A model generated the notes under the pieces. That model was not told the origin of the DNA. It did no database searches and saw only the letters and a program-made list of their open reading frames with translations. The position numbers and the translations under genes are program-made. Source: Candidatus Coatesiibacteriota bacterium (lineage in GTDB: Bacteria > RBG-13-66-14 > B26-G2 > JAUVZD01). Taken from it: a stretch of 64,000 bases of DNA. Below are positions 32,076-41,172 of this stretch, piece after piece; position 1 is the first letter of the stretch, and the number at the start of each line of letters is the position of its first letter. The DNA lies in the NCBI GenBank assembly GCA_030602715.1, contig JAUVZD010000012.1, positions 1-64,000 of the forward strand, given 5' to 3'.

Positions 32076-33194
32076 TCATCTGATGCCGTAGACCACGCCG
32101 TCGGTGGTGGCGACGAAGAGCATATCCGCCGAGAGGGCGACACTGGTGCTTATCTCCTCGCCCAGCTCCAAGCTCCATAGCTCCCTTCCGCTTGCCAGGT
32201 CCAGGGCATAGAGATTGCCGTCGTTTGAGCCGACATACACCCGGTTTGCTACGATGGCAGGGCTGGCGTCAACCGCTCGCCCGGTCACCACCCGCCAGAC
32301 CTCTCCACCGCTCTCCGCACTGAGGGCATAGACCGCCCCATCCCAACATCCGAAGACCACCACCCCGGAGGCGAGAGCCGGCGAGGAATCCACCGCTTTG
32401 CCGGCGGTAAACCGCCACACCTCCGTCCCGCTTTCCGCCTCCAGGCAGTGCAGTGAGCCGTCCATCCCTCCCACGAAGAGGTAGCCCCCGACCACCGCCG
32501 GGCTGGAGTTTATCCCCTCAAAGACCCTCTTTCTCCACAAAAGCTCCCCGCTCTCCGCATCCAGGGAGTAGATCAAGCCGGCGGTGTCGGTGAAATAGAC
32601 CGCTCCGTCGTAGTAGGCGGGGCTGGACCAGATGCCCGAGATGGTGGTGAACTGCCAGATGAGCTTACCGCTGTCCGCCGAAAGGGCATAGAGGCTGGTG
32701 TCGTAGCTTCCAAAATAGACCATATTTTCTCCCACCACCGGACTTGCAACCACACCCTTCATAGTGGGAAACTTCCAGTTAAGCTCTCCGCTATAGGCGT
32801 TAAAGGAATACATACATCCGTCCATAGAGCCGACGAAGACCGACTCATTGGAGAGGGCGGGACTGGAGATGATATCCCCCTCGGTGGGAGAGGAAAAGAT
32901 GAGCGAGCCGTCGCCCGCATCCAGAGCGTAGAGGTGGTTGTCAAAACAACCGAGATAAATTATACCGTCACCGCAAGATGGTGATGAAAACACCTTGCCG
33001 GGAAGCTCCATCTGCCAGACCACAGTCCCCGAAAGGGGAGCTTTCAGTATCTGGTCGGACCCGCTCCTGCTGACATTGTAGCGGAAGTGGGACCAATCGG
33101 GGTAGCGGGGAACGCAGGAGCAAACAACAATGATAGTCCCCAAGATGAGGACCCAGGCGACTCTTTTGTAGAGAACCCTCTCTTTATTTCTCAT
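32076..33194 (-). CDS. PQQ-type beta-propeller lipoprotein
   Basis: 372 residues. Signal with lipobox VVCSC (lipid Cys about 25-27), then at least seven repeats of the PQQ/YWTD-like blade (for example IYLGCFDNHLYALDAGDG, VYVGSNDGNLYALDLASG). The fold is that of BamB and related quinoprotein-like propellers, but no dehydrogenase catalytic residues can be claimed. It is probably a periplasmic scaffold. First gene of the leftward group that includes the sigma factor. Confidence 0.85.
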   Translation of the reverse strand: MRNKERVLYKRVAWVLILGTIIVVCSCVPRYPDWSHFRYNVSRSGSDQILKAPLSGTVVWQMELPGKVFSSPSCGDGIIYLGCFDNHLYALDAGDGSLIFSSPTEGDIISSPALSNESVFVGSMDGCMYSFNAYSGELNWKFPTMKGVVASPVVGENMVYFGSYDTSLYALSADSGKLIWQFTTISGIWSSPAYYDGAVYFTDTAGLIYSLDAESGELLWRKRVFEGINSSPAVVGGYLFVGGMDGSLHCLEAESGTEVWRFTAGKAVDSSPALASGVVVFGCWDGAVYALSAESGGEVWRVVTGRAVDASPAIVANRVYVGSNDGNLYALDLASGRELWSLELGEEISTSVALSADMLFVATTDGVVYGIR

Positions 33195-33401
33195 AAACCC
33201 TCCCCGGACGATCAGGTATGGTCATCGTTGTAAAACCCGGTCCCTAAACCTACCTCTTGAAGGTAAAATATAGTAAATATTACCACATCAATTGAAAAGA
33301 ATAAAGGGATTTTGTGGGTTGGAGAAAAGAGGGTGTGTTTATCTTCCTATTCACCCTAGCTTATGTAATCAAAAAACCCAACTACGGATTTTCATAAATG
33401 A

Positions 33402-33430
33402 TTCACACCCCAAAGAAAATATGGTAGAAT
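33402..33430 (+). promoter_or_regulatory. Promoter of the broken TolB-like gene
   Basis: TTCACA at 33402-33407 and TAGAAT at 33425-33430 with a 17-base spacer; a strong GGAGGTGATG ribosome site follows just before the start codon. Confidence 0.6.
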
Positions 33431-33481
33431 AAGTGTGAAGAACAAGTTAAAAATAAAATTGATAAACGGAGGTGATGAGTT

Positions 33482-34417
33482 ATGAAGAAATTTATAATCT
33501 CGCTGGTGATAGTAGCATTCGGGTCGGTGTTGTGTTGTGATACTGAGCAACCCGGAGATGTGGAAAGGCTTATTTCAACAAATGATGGTTACTCATGCGG
33601 GCCCTTTGATGTATCCGATGACGGCACTCAGATCGTTTTTTTAGACTATAAAAGTGCCGATGTTCCCTATTCCTGAATTACCATTACCATACATCTATTC
33701 CACATCGGTTCGGGTGTGTTTGAGATGCTACCTGGAAGTGATGATTTAGTGGATTTTGGCTGTCCAAAGTTCTCGCCGGATGCCAAAAAAATAGCTTGCT
33801 TTGGATATTCTCGCTCCACTTCTGAGGTAGGGATTTTCTTATATGACCTTGAGCTTAAAAATGGATTCCAGTTTTTAAGCCCTACGGGATACTTATCAGA
33901 ATATCTGGACTGGTCGCCCGACGGTGAATGGATTGCTTATTCTTCCGTCGTTTTTGATTACAAGAGCTACGAGTGTGACATATATAAAATCCGCCCCGAC
34001 GGCACAGATAATCAATTACTATGGGATGGGGCTAAATTCTCCGAAGAATTCACCATTCAGGGGTTAAACTGGAGCGACGACGGCAAATATATTGCCATCG
34101 GGACAGAAGAATATGTCCCCGGTGCGGTCACCTGTAATCGCTGTATCCTACTCATAAATTCTGATGGCAGCGGCAAGCACAAAATTCTAGTACCACCGGA
34201 AAAAAGCGGCGCTTACCCGGAATTCGATTCAACAGGGGAAAATGTGTTGTTTGTAAGATATGGAGGTCCCTGGCAGCGATTTGGTATTGAGCAGGTAGAT
34301 TTCACAGGCGGGAATGAGGAGATGATAGTTGAGGGCATGTATCCGACAACATATCCCGGTTCTCCGTATATCTACTTTGAAAAAGAATATGAAATCTGGA
34401 GATATCGGATGTATTAG
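33482..34417 (+). pseudogene. TolB-like (PD40) lipoprotein interrupted by one in-frame TGA
   Basis: ATG at 33482 behind GGAGGTGATGAG opens a lipoprotein signal (lipobox SVLCC). The frame stops at TGA 33674-33676, but it is open again in the same phase to 34417. Counted through, the product would be 311 residues, close to the 300 and 308 of the two sister genes at 47872 and 48885. Blades with FSPDAKKIACFG, WSPDGEWIAYSS and WSDDGKYIAIG are the WD40-like PD40 repeats of TolB-type propellers. Promoter, ribosome site and downstream frame are intact, so the nonsense mutation is recent, or an error, or read through. Confidence 0.7.
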
Positions 34418-34527
34418 TGGGCGTTGGAGATAAATCTTGATATAATTATTTGGCGAAAGGCTATTTGCTGAGAATTAACATCACTTTTTAAATAATAATC
34501 CTCGCCTTCTATCATTAAAATCCTTTC

Positions 34528-34556
34528 TTGACATCTTGACTGCTTTAGGTTAATAT
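34528..34556 (+). promoter_or_regulatory. Promoter of the beta-barrel gene at 34580
   Basis: Perfect TTGACA at 34528-34533 and TAATAT at 34551-34556, spacer 17, followed by AAAGGAGGTGA before the ATG. Confidence 0.8.
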
Positions 34557-34579
34557 TTAGTTAAAGGAGGTGAATTTCA

Positions 34580-35182
34580 ATGAGAACACTTATCGCTTTA
34601 ACGCTTATGGGGTCATTACTTCTAACCCTAACTAGCACAGTTTGCGCTACCAATTTAAGATTCGGAATTACCATCGGAACTAAAATACCAGCAGGGCTTT
34701 ATCGCCAACACTGGAATTGTTCTCCTTCTGTATGGGGCTATCTTCTTATTGGATTTAGTCCTTATGTTGATGGGGAATTTTTTGCAGGAATATCAATGCC
34801 TAGTGAAGGGGGGCTATGGGCGTCGGGAGCGAAATTACATACTTACCAATTAGGAGGAGGAGTGCGAGTAAACCCCCCATTAAAAAATCCTTTCCGTCCT
34901 TACATCACAGGTGGTCTCGGGATGTATTCCTATAAAGCGGATAAAGAAATACATCTTCCTTGTGAATGGACCTGCGGATATTCAGTGGAGAGATGGAATA
35001 AACTCTGCATATATTTCGGCGGCGGTCTCAAATATAACCTTACCCAGAGTTTGGGGATTGATATTCCCATCAGGCTCAATATCATCCTCAACAAAGTAGC
35101 AAAGGACGACCACGACGATTCCACTAATACTAACTGGAAGTTCCTCACACTTGGTGGGGGCATCACCATTGGGTTGTTCTGA
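34580..35182 (+). CDS. Small outer-membrane beta-barrel protein
   Basis: 200 residues; ATG at 34580 after AAAGGAGGTGA. Signal peptide (LTLMGSLLLTLTSTVCA), then alternating strands typical of eight-stranded barrels: LRFGITIGTKIP, PYITGGLGMYSYK, CIYFGGGLKYNL and a closing LTLGGGITIGLF that ends in an aromatic residue as outer-membrane proteins do. The final strand is like that of the protein at 41323 (MTLGGGIGYTVM). Four extra Cys could form loop disulphides. Function unknown. Confidence 0.75.
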   Translation: MRTLIALTLMGSLLLTLTSTVCATNLRFGITIGTKIPAGLYRQHWNCSPSVWGYLLIGFSPYVDGEFFAGISMPSEGGLWASGAKLHTYQLGGGVRVNPPLKNPFRPYITGGLGMYSYKADKEIHLPCEWTCGYSVERWNKLCIYFGGGLKYNLTQSLGIDIPIRLNIILNKVAKDDHDDSTNTNWKFLTLGGGITIGLF

Positions 35183-35230
35183 TAAAATGTATTTTCCAAA
35201 AATAAAACCCCCCAAATCAGCTCCCATAAG

Positions 35231-35259
35231 AAAGCCCCCCGCCTCTGGCGGGGGGCTTT
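35231..35259. terminator. Bidirectional terminator
   Basis: AAAGCCCCCCGCC-TCT-GGCGGGGGGCTTT, a perfect 13-pair hairpin between convergent genes (beta-barrel from the left, VWA lipoprotein from the right). Confidence 0.88.
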
Positions 35260-35289
35260 AATCATTTCCATCTCGCTTCAGCGGTTCAA

Positions 35290-36705
35290 CTACTTAATGT
35301 TTTCCCTATACTTGGTCTTCTTGTAGGCGTCGTAGTCCATCTCCTTGCGTAGCTCGCTCAGTTTTTCTTCGGTGAGACCGGCGCCGCCACCCAACACCTC
35401 GGCGGTGGAGTCCAGACCACCAAGTTCAGAGGAGATGGCGCCCGGAGCGCTTATCCCACGTTCCTCATAACGGAGGGATATCTTATCGCTTGTGGAAGCT
35501 AAAAGCTCCTCCGCACCGCTGACATCACCTCTCTTGAGCAGTCTCTGAGCCATCTGCTTGGTCTCCTGCGCGAGCATATAATTGACCGTGTTGAAGACAT
35601 TGACGTTCCGCCCTTGCTCCACATCCTCCACACTGTCGGTGAAGGTCAGGTATATGCCCCGGCTCTCCTCCAACTTCTCCTCCTCTATCCCTTCCTCCCG
35701 GGAGATATCGGTGTAGCGTAAGGTGACCGAACCGAGCTCCATCTTGCCGGTCTCCTCCCGGGCGGCGATATCCAGCTCCATAACTACCCAACGCTCCTCC
35801 CCGCTCTGGAGTTTACCCAAATCCACATGGTAGAGCCCTTCGTCAATCTCCCGGAACTGCTGACCGAAGACCTTTAGCAAATCAATTCCCCTCTGCAGGC
35901 GGATTATTAACCCCGCATCCTTGGCTACCGCCTTTGCCAGCCGATCAAACTCATTGGCATAGATATCGGGAATCTCCTGTGGCTCGGCGATGTAGTAGTA
36001 GTCCCCGCTTGCCTCCTCGCTTATGCCCCGCATAATGTCCTCGTCGTAGTCCAAGCCAACACCAATTGTAGAAACTGTGACTTCCTCCTCCTGGAAACCG
36101 AAAACCAGCTTGCGCAAGCCATACTCGTCACTTATCCCCCGATTTGCCAGTCCATCGGAGAGCAGTATGATGTGGTTGATCGCCCCTTCTCCGGCTCTGG
36201 AGGCGACCTGCTCAAAGCCCTCCGAGAGCCCCCCGCTCATATTGGTCCACCCCTTGGCGGCAACGAAGTCCAGCTTGTCCTTCAACAACTCTTTGTCCTT
36301 GACCTCACCCTGGGTGAAGATCACCTCCACATCCGTGGAATATGTTACCACTGAAAGGGAATCTTGAGGGGTCAGTTTGTCAATGAGATAGGAGGCTGCC
36401 TGCTTCACATAGTCCAGCTTACCCCCGGTCAGCATGGAGCCGGAGCTGTCTACCACCAGGGAAAGGTTCAGGGGCTGACGGCTCTCCTTATCCAGTTGCT
36501 GAGCGATGATGTCCACCTCCACATAGAGCGTATTCTCCTGGTTGATTAAGGCGTATTCGTTCTCCTGCTTGAGCGCCAGGGCAAGGGGACCTTTAGGTTG
36601 TTTCACGGTAACCTCTATAAAATCCTCCTTTTTACAACCCAGAGGTGAAATCAGAAGCCCAATCACCAGCAAGCATAAAAGTGAAGGCGTTAAATATCTA
36701 TACAT
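35290..36705 (-). CDS. VWA-domain lipoprotein
   Basis: 471 residues; ATG at 36705 after AGGAGG. Signal with lipobox SPLGC (Cys 24). A von Willebrand A domain (about 80-270) has an intact MIDAS metal site: DSSGS at 86-90, a Thr in the KGWTNMSGG loop, and the Asp in LLSDGLANRG. A beta-rich region and a helical C-terminus follow. Such lipoproteins (YfbK/TadG-like set) bind proteins at the envelope through a metal ion. No chaperone ATPase (MoxR) is next to it. Confidence 0.88.
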   Translation of the reverse strand: MYRYLTPSLLCLLVIGLLISPLGCKKEDFIEVTVKQPKGPLALALKQENEYALINQENTLYVEVDIIAQQLDKESRQPLNLSLVVDSSGSMLTGGKLDYVKQAASYLIDKLTPQDSLSVVTYSTDVEVIFTQGEVKDKELLKDKLDFVAAKGWTNMSGGLSEGFEQVASRAGEGAINHIILLSDGLANRGISDEYGLRKLVFGFQEEEVTVSTIGVGLDYDEDIMRGISEEASGDYYYIAEPQEIPDIYANEFDRLAKAVAKDAGLIIRLQRGIDLLKVFGQQFREIDEGLYHVDLGKLQSGEERWVVMELDIAAREETGKMELGSVTLRYTDISREEGIEEEKLEESRGIYLTFTDSVEDVEQGRNVNVFNTVNYMLAQETKQMAQRLLKRGDVSGAEELLASTSDKISLRYEERGISAPGAISSELGGLDSTAEVLGGGAGLTEEKLSELRKEMDYDAYKKTKYRENIK

Positions 36706-37112
36706 AATGACCTCCTGCGATGAGGGGATAAATATACTGCCCGACCTTTCGGAAACAGCTTGGATTGGAGAGGATGTAATAATCCTTTCCCTTATCTTAA
36801 TAACGACAACTCAGGAAAACATAGGGTTTAACCGAAAGTGCGAGCACCCGGTCAGTTCTAAGTGGGCGGTTTCGGCTGAGGTACGATGACGCTGATAGTG
36901 AATCCCTTGTCCTGAGCGCTCTCCAGTTCTACAGTTTGCCTGGTGTTGACTACATGCTCTCTAAAAATGTTCGCTATTCCCACAATACCTCTCCCAAAAT
37001 AGTTTACATAACTAAAAAAGAGTATATAAGGTAGATTACCCAAAGTCAAGTAGCCCACTCAATTTCTACCAATTTATATACAAAACGATCAATCCACAGC
37101 CCGATAAAGGGC
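36706..37112. other. Intergenic region with a possible kinase remnant
   Basis: About 400 bases between divergent genes. It holds the ribosome site of the VWA gene on the left, and on the minus strand at 36858-37000 a short frame that looks like the end of a histidine kinase (see its own entry). Confidence 0.5.
36858..37058 (-). pseudogene. Possible remnant of a histidine-kinase ATPase end
   Basis: A 66-codon frame whose last 45 residues (FGRGIVGIANIFREHVVNTR, then ELESAQDKGFTISVIVP) follow the pattern at the end of HATPase domains: G-x-G-I-x-G-I, a helix ending in EH, then an E-S-x-x-x-x-G-F-T strand. The N-terminal about 20 residues are AT-rich and fit nothing. If real, this is a decayed tail with the rest of the kinase lost. 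Short length makes coincidence possible. Confidence 0.28.
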
Positions 37113-37141
37113 TTGACAGGGATAGATTCGGTTTATATCCT
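37113..37141 (+). promoter_or_regulatory. Promoter of the B12-binding radical SAM gene
   Basis: Perfect TTGACA at 37113-37118 and TATCCT at 37136-37141, spacer 17, 57 bases before the chosen start. Confidence 0.75.
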
Positions 37142-37197
37142 ATAAGCGCCAAATGATCTCTCGGAAACTTAAAAGAATCGCAGAATTTAGGAAAACT

Positions 37198-38634
37198 ATG
37201 CGCATAACCCTGCTGAATCCGCCCTTCAAAGGTCGTTTCTCCCGCGCTTCACGGAGTCCGGCGGTTGCCAAGAGCGGGACACTCTACTTTCCAATCTGGC
37301 TGGCTTATGCTACCGGCGCTCTGGAGAAAGCCGGTTTCCAGGTCCAGCTCATTGACAGTCCGGCACGAGGATATTCACCCGATAATACCATCTCCCTGGT
37401 CAAAGGGTTTAATCCCCATCTGGTGGTGGTGGATACCACTACCCCCAGCATCCATTCCGACCTGGCGATTAGCGGTGCGATAAAGAGCACCCTGCCCGAA
37501 GCCCATCTATGCCTGGTGGGGACACACGCTTCCGTCCTCCCCGAGGAGGTGCTCTCGGAATGCCCGTCGGCAGATTCCGTCGCCCGCAAGGAGTATGACT
37601 ACACCCTGCGAGAACTTGCACAGAATCTTGCCGGGGGCGTTGGGGTAGATGGGGTCGCCGGAATAAGCTATCGCCGGGAGGGAAAAATTATCCACAACCC
37701 GGACCGCAAGATGATAGAAGACCTGGACGCCCTACCCCTGGTCGCCGAGGTTTACCGCCGACATCTGGTGGTGGAAGACTACTTCTTCGCCGCCGCTCGC
37801 TATCCCATGTCCATGATGATCACCGGGCGGGGTTGTCCCCACAGATGCATCTTCTGTCTCTATCCCCAGACATTTCACGGGCGCAGATACCGACTTAGAA
37901 GCGCTGAGAATGTAGCCGAGGAGTTTGCCTATACCGCCAAAGAACTTCCCCAGGTGCGGGAGGTGGTCATTGAGGACGACACCTTCTCCGCCAATCGGGA
38001 GAGAATGCGGGCAATCGCCCGCCTGCTGATAGATGCCGGCAATCGGCTCCCCTGGTCGGCAAATGTGCGGGTAAATCTGGACTTTGAAACCATGGTCTTA
38101 CTGAGAGCTTGCGGATGCCGTCTGCTCATCGTCGGCTATGAAGCAGGCGACTCCCGGATACTCAGAAACATGCACAAAGGTATCACCCTGGAGCAGATGG
38201 AGGAGTTCGCCCGTTCCGCCAGGCGAGCCGGTCTTCTGGTGCACGGTTGTTTTATGGCTGGAAACCCCGGCGAGGACCGTCGCACCCTCTCCGCCACCTT
38301 ACGCCTGGCGCTGAAGCTCTCCCCGGATACCGCCCAGTTCTTCCCGGTAATGGCTTACCCCGGAACCGAAGCTTATCGCTGGGCAGAAGAAAGGGGCTAT
38401 CTTCTGGCGGATGACTTCGCCCAATGGTGCACCCCGCAGGGCCTTCACTCCACCATCATACGCACCGAGCACCTCACTCCGGATGAGTTGGTGCGCTTCT
38501 GCGATTATGCCCGCCGAATCTATTATCTTCGCCCCCGCTACTTGGCTTACAAACTATGGCAGTCGCTCTCCCGAGCGGAGGAGAGACGCCGTAACCTAAA
38601 AGCCCTGCGAACCTTTCTGAGACACCTCTTTTAA
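37198..38634 (+). CDS. B12-binding radical SAM protein
   Basis: 478 residues from ATG at 37198 with AGGA upstream; an ATG at 37153 in frame is less likely because the family starts with RITLLNPPF. The N-terminal about 140 residues are a cobalamin-binding domain (LLNPPF, YFPIWLAYATGALEKAGFQV, VVDTTTPSI), followed by the radical SAM motif CPHRCIFC (about 213-220) and the barrel. The layout resembles HpnJ/BchE-type enzymes that act on hopanoids, porphyrins or other complex substrates. No hopanoid gene is in the window, so the substrate is open. Confidence 0.85.
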   Translation: MRITLLNPPFKGRFSRASRSPAVAKSGTLYFPIWLAYATGALEKAGFQVQLIDSPARGYSPDNTISLVKGFNPHLVVVDTTTPSIHSDLAISGAIKSTLPEAHLCLVGTHASVLPEEVLSECPSADSVARKEYDYTLRELAQNLAGGVGVDGVAGISYRREGKIIHNPDRKMIEDLDALPLVAEVYRRHLVVEDYFFAAARYPMSMMITGRGCPHRCIFCLYPQTFHGRRYRLRSAENVAEEFAYTAKELPQVREVVIEDDTFSANRERMRAIARLLIDAGNRLPWSANVRVNLDFETMVLLRACGCRLLIVGYEAGDSRILRNMHKGITLEQMEEFARSARRAGLLVHGCFMAGNPGEDRRTLSATLRLALKLSPDTAQFFPVMAYPGTEAYRWAEERGYLLADDFAQWCTPQGLHSTIIRTEHLTPDELVRFCDYARRIYYLRPRYLAYKLWQSLSRAEERRRNLKALRTFLRHLF

Positions 38635-38790
38635 TCGCAGAGGCATTCCACTAAATCCGAAAAAACACATTCACAACAAGAATCTTATGATAGAATTTCT
38701 TTGTCAGCTTTCATACAAGATGAGGCATCTAGGGAAAAGATGGCGGAGGGATAAAAAGAGATATAAAGAATTATATCTATCATTTTTCTC

Positions 38791-38819
38791 TTGAAAAATA
38801 GAATATAAGATAGTATTTT
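38791..38819 (+). promoter_or_regulatory. Possible promoter of the DUF4388 gene
   Basis: TTGAAA at 38791-38796 and TATTTT at 38814-38819, spacer 17, in an AT-rich stretch about 50 bases before the GTG start. Confidence 0.45.
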
Positions 38820-38867
38820 TATCATAGATGTACCAAGCGAGGTTAACCCCTAGCAGAGGTAGAGGCG

Positions 38868-39938
38868 GTGAGTCTTGACGGCTCATTGGAGGATTTTGGT
38901 CTCTCCGATGTACTCCAATTGATACACATCGGAAAGAGAACAGGTGTGCTCACCGTAACCAAAAACGGTGATATAGCTAAGGTTTATTTTCAGGACGGCG
39001 AAGCGGTTCACGCCACCCTCAATGAGGAGGTCGGTGAGCCCGCTGTCTTCCAACTCTTCAACTGGACAAAAGGGACTTTCCACTTTGAGACCCAGATCAT
39101 TCCCTCCCCAAAGACCATCACCCTCGGCAGTCAGAATCTCATCCTTGAGGCAACCCGCCATATTGACGAGTGGGTAAAACTGCGCACCCTCATCCCCTCA
39201 AGGAATACGGTCCTGGGATTTAGCCCCAATCCCCGTGAGGGCTCGGAGAACATTACCTTGGAGCCCCATGAGTGGCGAATTTTATCTCTGGTTGACGGAA
39301 GGCGCACGGTGACCAAAATCGCCGAGCTTTCCGGCTTTAACGAGTTGAAGACCGTCAAGATTCTTTATGGGCTCGTCTCCTCGGGCTTGTTGGAGGTAGT
39401 TGAAGAGGAGGCGGTGGTAGATAAGAAGAAAATAGAAGAGGCTTTAGAGGAGGAGAAGGGCGCTCTTCTGGGTTTCCTTACTAAGGTCGGCGGTGCATTT
39501 GCTAGAGGTGGAGGTGAAGCCCTGGAGGAGGAGTTTAAAACCAAGATTGGAATAGTGGTCCACTTCTTGAATAAGTATATACAGAATATTTCCCAATCGA
39601 ACGAACTATACAACCCGGTAAAACTGCCCTGGAAGTTGGAAAAGAAGGTAAAGGAGATGGTGGCGGAGAACTATCTGGTCAACGAACTGGTAGTCAAAGA
39701 CGGCGCATTTGATGTGCGGGAGACCGAGCGCAATACCAACCACCTTGACGAGCTGTCCAAACAGGAGATTTTGCGCAGCCTCTCCAGGCTGATAGACGAG
39801 ATATTTAATATCTCCATAAAACAGTCCAATAAATTGGCGGCAATTCGCAGATATGAATCCATCTATGAGAAAATCTTCTGCGAGGGACGAGCTCCCGCCG
39901 ACCTCGGCTTGGAAGCATTCATTGCGTCCAAAGGTTAG
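38868..39938 (+). CDS. DUF4388 (PATAN-like) protein
   Basis: 356 residues; GTG at 38868 with GAGGTAGAGGCG upstream. The first about 100 residues are a DUF4388 domain (LSDVLQLIHIGKRTGVLTVT, then GDIAKVYFQDGEAVHATL), found in two-component and gliding/motility-related regulators. A second winged-helix-like unit follows (ILSLVDGRRTVTKIAELSGF). The C-terminal half is helical, with an ELSKQEILRSLSRLIDEIFN segment. No receiver domain and no signal peptide; it is probably a cytoplasmic signalling adaptor. Confidence 0.78.
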   Translation: MSLDGSLEDFGLSDVLQLIHIGKRTGVLTVTKNGDIAKVYFQDGEAVHATLNEEVGEPAVFQLFNWTKGTFHFETQIIPSPKTITLGSQNLILEATRHIDEWVKLRTLIPSRNTVLGFSPNPREGSENITLEPHEWRILSLVDGRRTVTKIAELSGFNELKTVKILYGLVSSGLLEVVEEEAVVDKKKIEEALEEEKGALLGFLTKVGGAFARGGGEALEEEFKTKIGIVVHFLNKYIQNISQSNELYNPVKLPWKLEKKVKEMVAENYLVNELVVKDGAFDVRETERNTNHLDELSKQEILRSLSRLIDEIFNISIKQSNKLAAIRRYESIYEKIFCEGRAPADLGLEAFIASKG

Positions 39939-39979
39939 CTGAAAGCCAGCTGGATGGACCTGTAGATGCATATATTAGC

Positions 39980-40008
39980 AAAACGCCGGACGAGACCGGC
40001 GTTTTTTT
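39980..40008 (+). terminator. Terminator of the DUF4388 gene
   Basis: AACGCCGG-ACGAGA-CCGGCGTT hairpin followed by TTTTTT. Confidence 0.9.
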
Positions 40009-40032
40009 GTATATCTAAATTTTCCCCCAACC

Positions 40033-40530
40033 CTACTCCTCAAAGAGCTCCCCCGGTTCCCATTCCTCCCAGATTCCTGTGCCCTCCTGCCGGGCTATCT
40101 TCTCATACTCAAACCAGGCTTTGGGGTCTATCTGTGAGTTGGCTATGGGCATAACCCGAGCATAGCCCAACTGCACCATCTCAATATTCAGGTTGACCCA
40201 ACGACCCTCATTCTTATAATAGACCACCGCCCGAATATGACCGAGCTCGTCAACCGGCGAGATGCCGTCCACATCCAGCATTATCCTCTGCTCCTCCACC
40301 CGCTCTTTAACATATTCCTCGGCTGGTTTGTAATATTTGTTGTCCTCAGAGATCTCCGTAAGCCCGAGCAGTCTTACCAAGCCGAAAAGCTCGCTCTCTA
40401 TCAACACCGGCGATAAAACCGCAAGCCCCACATCCTCTATGGGCAAAAAGTTCTCCTCGCCGACGGACCCGACCGGCATGCTTGTGCAGATAATTAAGAA
40501 GAGAATAAATGATATAGGTGTCTTGAACAT
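40033..40530 (-). CDS. Secreted SNase-like (thermonuclease-fold) protein, probably non-catalytic
   Basis: 165 residues with a signal peptide (FILFLIICTSMPVGS). The order VRLLGLTE, EYVKERVEEQRIMLDVDG, RAVVYYKNEGRWVNLNIEMV, then QLGYA and a final ARQEGTGIW is that of staphylococcal-nuclease-like domains. In catalytic members the segment after VRL reads D-x-P-E, and the second arginine sits in Y-G-R. Here these read TEIS and LGH, so the active site looks incomplete. It may bind nucleic acid or protein outside the cell. Confidence 0.68.
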   Translation of the reverse strand: MFKTPISFILFLIICTSMPVGSVGEENFLPIEDVGLAVLSPVLIESELFGLVRLLGLTEISEDNKYYKPAEEYVKERVEEQRIMLDVDGISPVDELGHIRAVVYYKNEGRWVNLNIEMVQLGYARVMPIANSQIDPKAWFEYEKIARQEGTGIWEEWEPGELFEE

Positions 40531-40622
40531 CTAAAGCCAACCATCCTCTCAATCTTAAGTGGAATCAGGGAAAGGAGAGCATCCAACCCTCGTTGACACT
40601 TAATGAGCGGGGCAAGTGCCGC

Positions 40623-41081
40623 TTAGACCCGACGGTAGCGTCCTTCCACATAGTTTGAAAACTCCTCGTCCCTTTGAGCCATCTCCAGCCGCAGAATGAA
40701 TTCATCGTTGGATATCTTCTTATAGATGCGGCGAATGAGCACCCCGGGGGGGAAGTTTTCGCCGGACTCCATCAGGAATGATACCTGACTCTCGTCATCG
40801 GTGAAACTACCGTAGGAGAGTTCCACGGTCCCCTCACTGTTGAACCAGCGAGCCACATAGAGTTTACGACCCTCATCATAGCTGAAGATACCGAAATCGG
40901 AATGAACTGCTTTGCCGTTGGATTTGGCGACACTCTTCTCCAAGATGAAGAATCCGTTCAACTCCAAGGTGTATTCAGCATCCTCCTCCCAGGAAAAATC
41001 CACCGCCTCTCCGGTGCCCTTCCACTTACCCACCACAAAAAGTAATGGTGTGAGAGGAGTGTCAATGGCATCCATCTTCAT
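40623..41081 (-). CDS. Lipocalin/nitrobindin-like beta-barrel protein
   Basis: 152 residues; ATG at 41081 after CAGGAGGTGGGG. The pattern LLFVVGKWKGTGEA, ELNGFFILEKSVAKS, a DFGIFSYDEGRKLYVARWF segment and a closing VEGRYRRV fits ten-stranded barrels of the DUF1579/THAP4-nitrobindin group, which bind small ligands or haem. No signal peptide. Its leader shares a 17-base element with the next gene to the right (41323-41904). Confidence 0.55.
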   Translation of the reverse strand: MKMDAIDTPLTPLLFVVGKWKGTGEAVDFSWEEDAEYTLELNGFFILEKSVAKSNGKAVHSDFGIFSYDEGRKLYVARWFNSEGTVELSYGSFTDDESQVSFLMESGENFPPGVLIRRIYKKISNDEFILRLEMAQRDEEFSNYVEGRYRRV

Positions 41082-41097
41082 ATCCCCACCTCCTGAG

Positions 41098-41114
41098 GGA
41101 TGGTCAATCCAAAA
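41098..41114 (-). repeat. Shared leader element, copy 1
   Basis: Reading leftward TTTTGGATTGACCATCC lies in the leader just before the ribosome site of the barrel gene at 41081. An identical 17-mer is at 41948-41964. The core GGAT...ATCC can pair with itself. Confidence 0.75.
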
Positions 41115-41142
41115 GCGAAAAGAGCTTATATTTTATGCGAAT

Positions 41143-41172
41143 ATATAAGGATAACATATAAAATGCTGTCAA
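41143..41172 (-). promoter_or_regulatory. Promoter of the lipocalin-like gene
   Basis: On the minus strand TTGACA (41167-41172) and TTATAT (41143-41148) with an 18-base spacer, about 60 bases before the start. Confidence 0.5.

Noticed and set aside
33674-33676. Selenocysteine codon in the TolB-like gene
   Set aside because: No hairpin of SECIS type was evident right after the TGA, and nothing in this family suggests a redox cysteine there.
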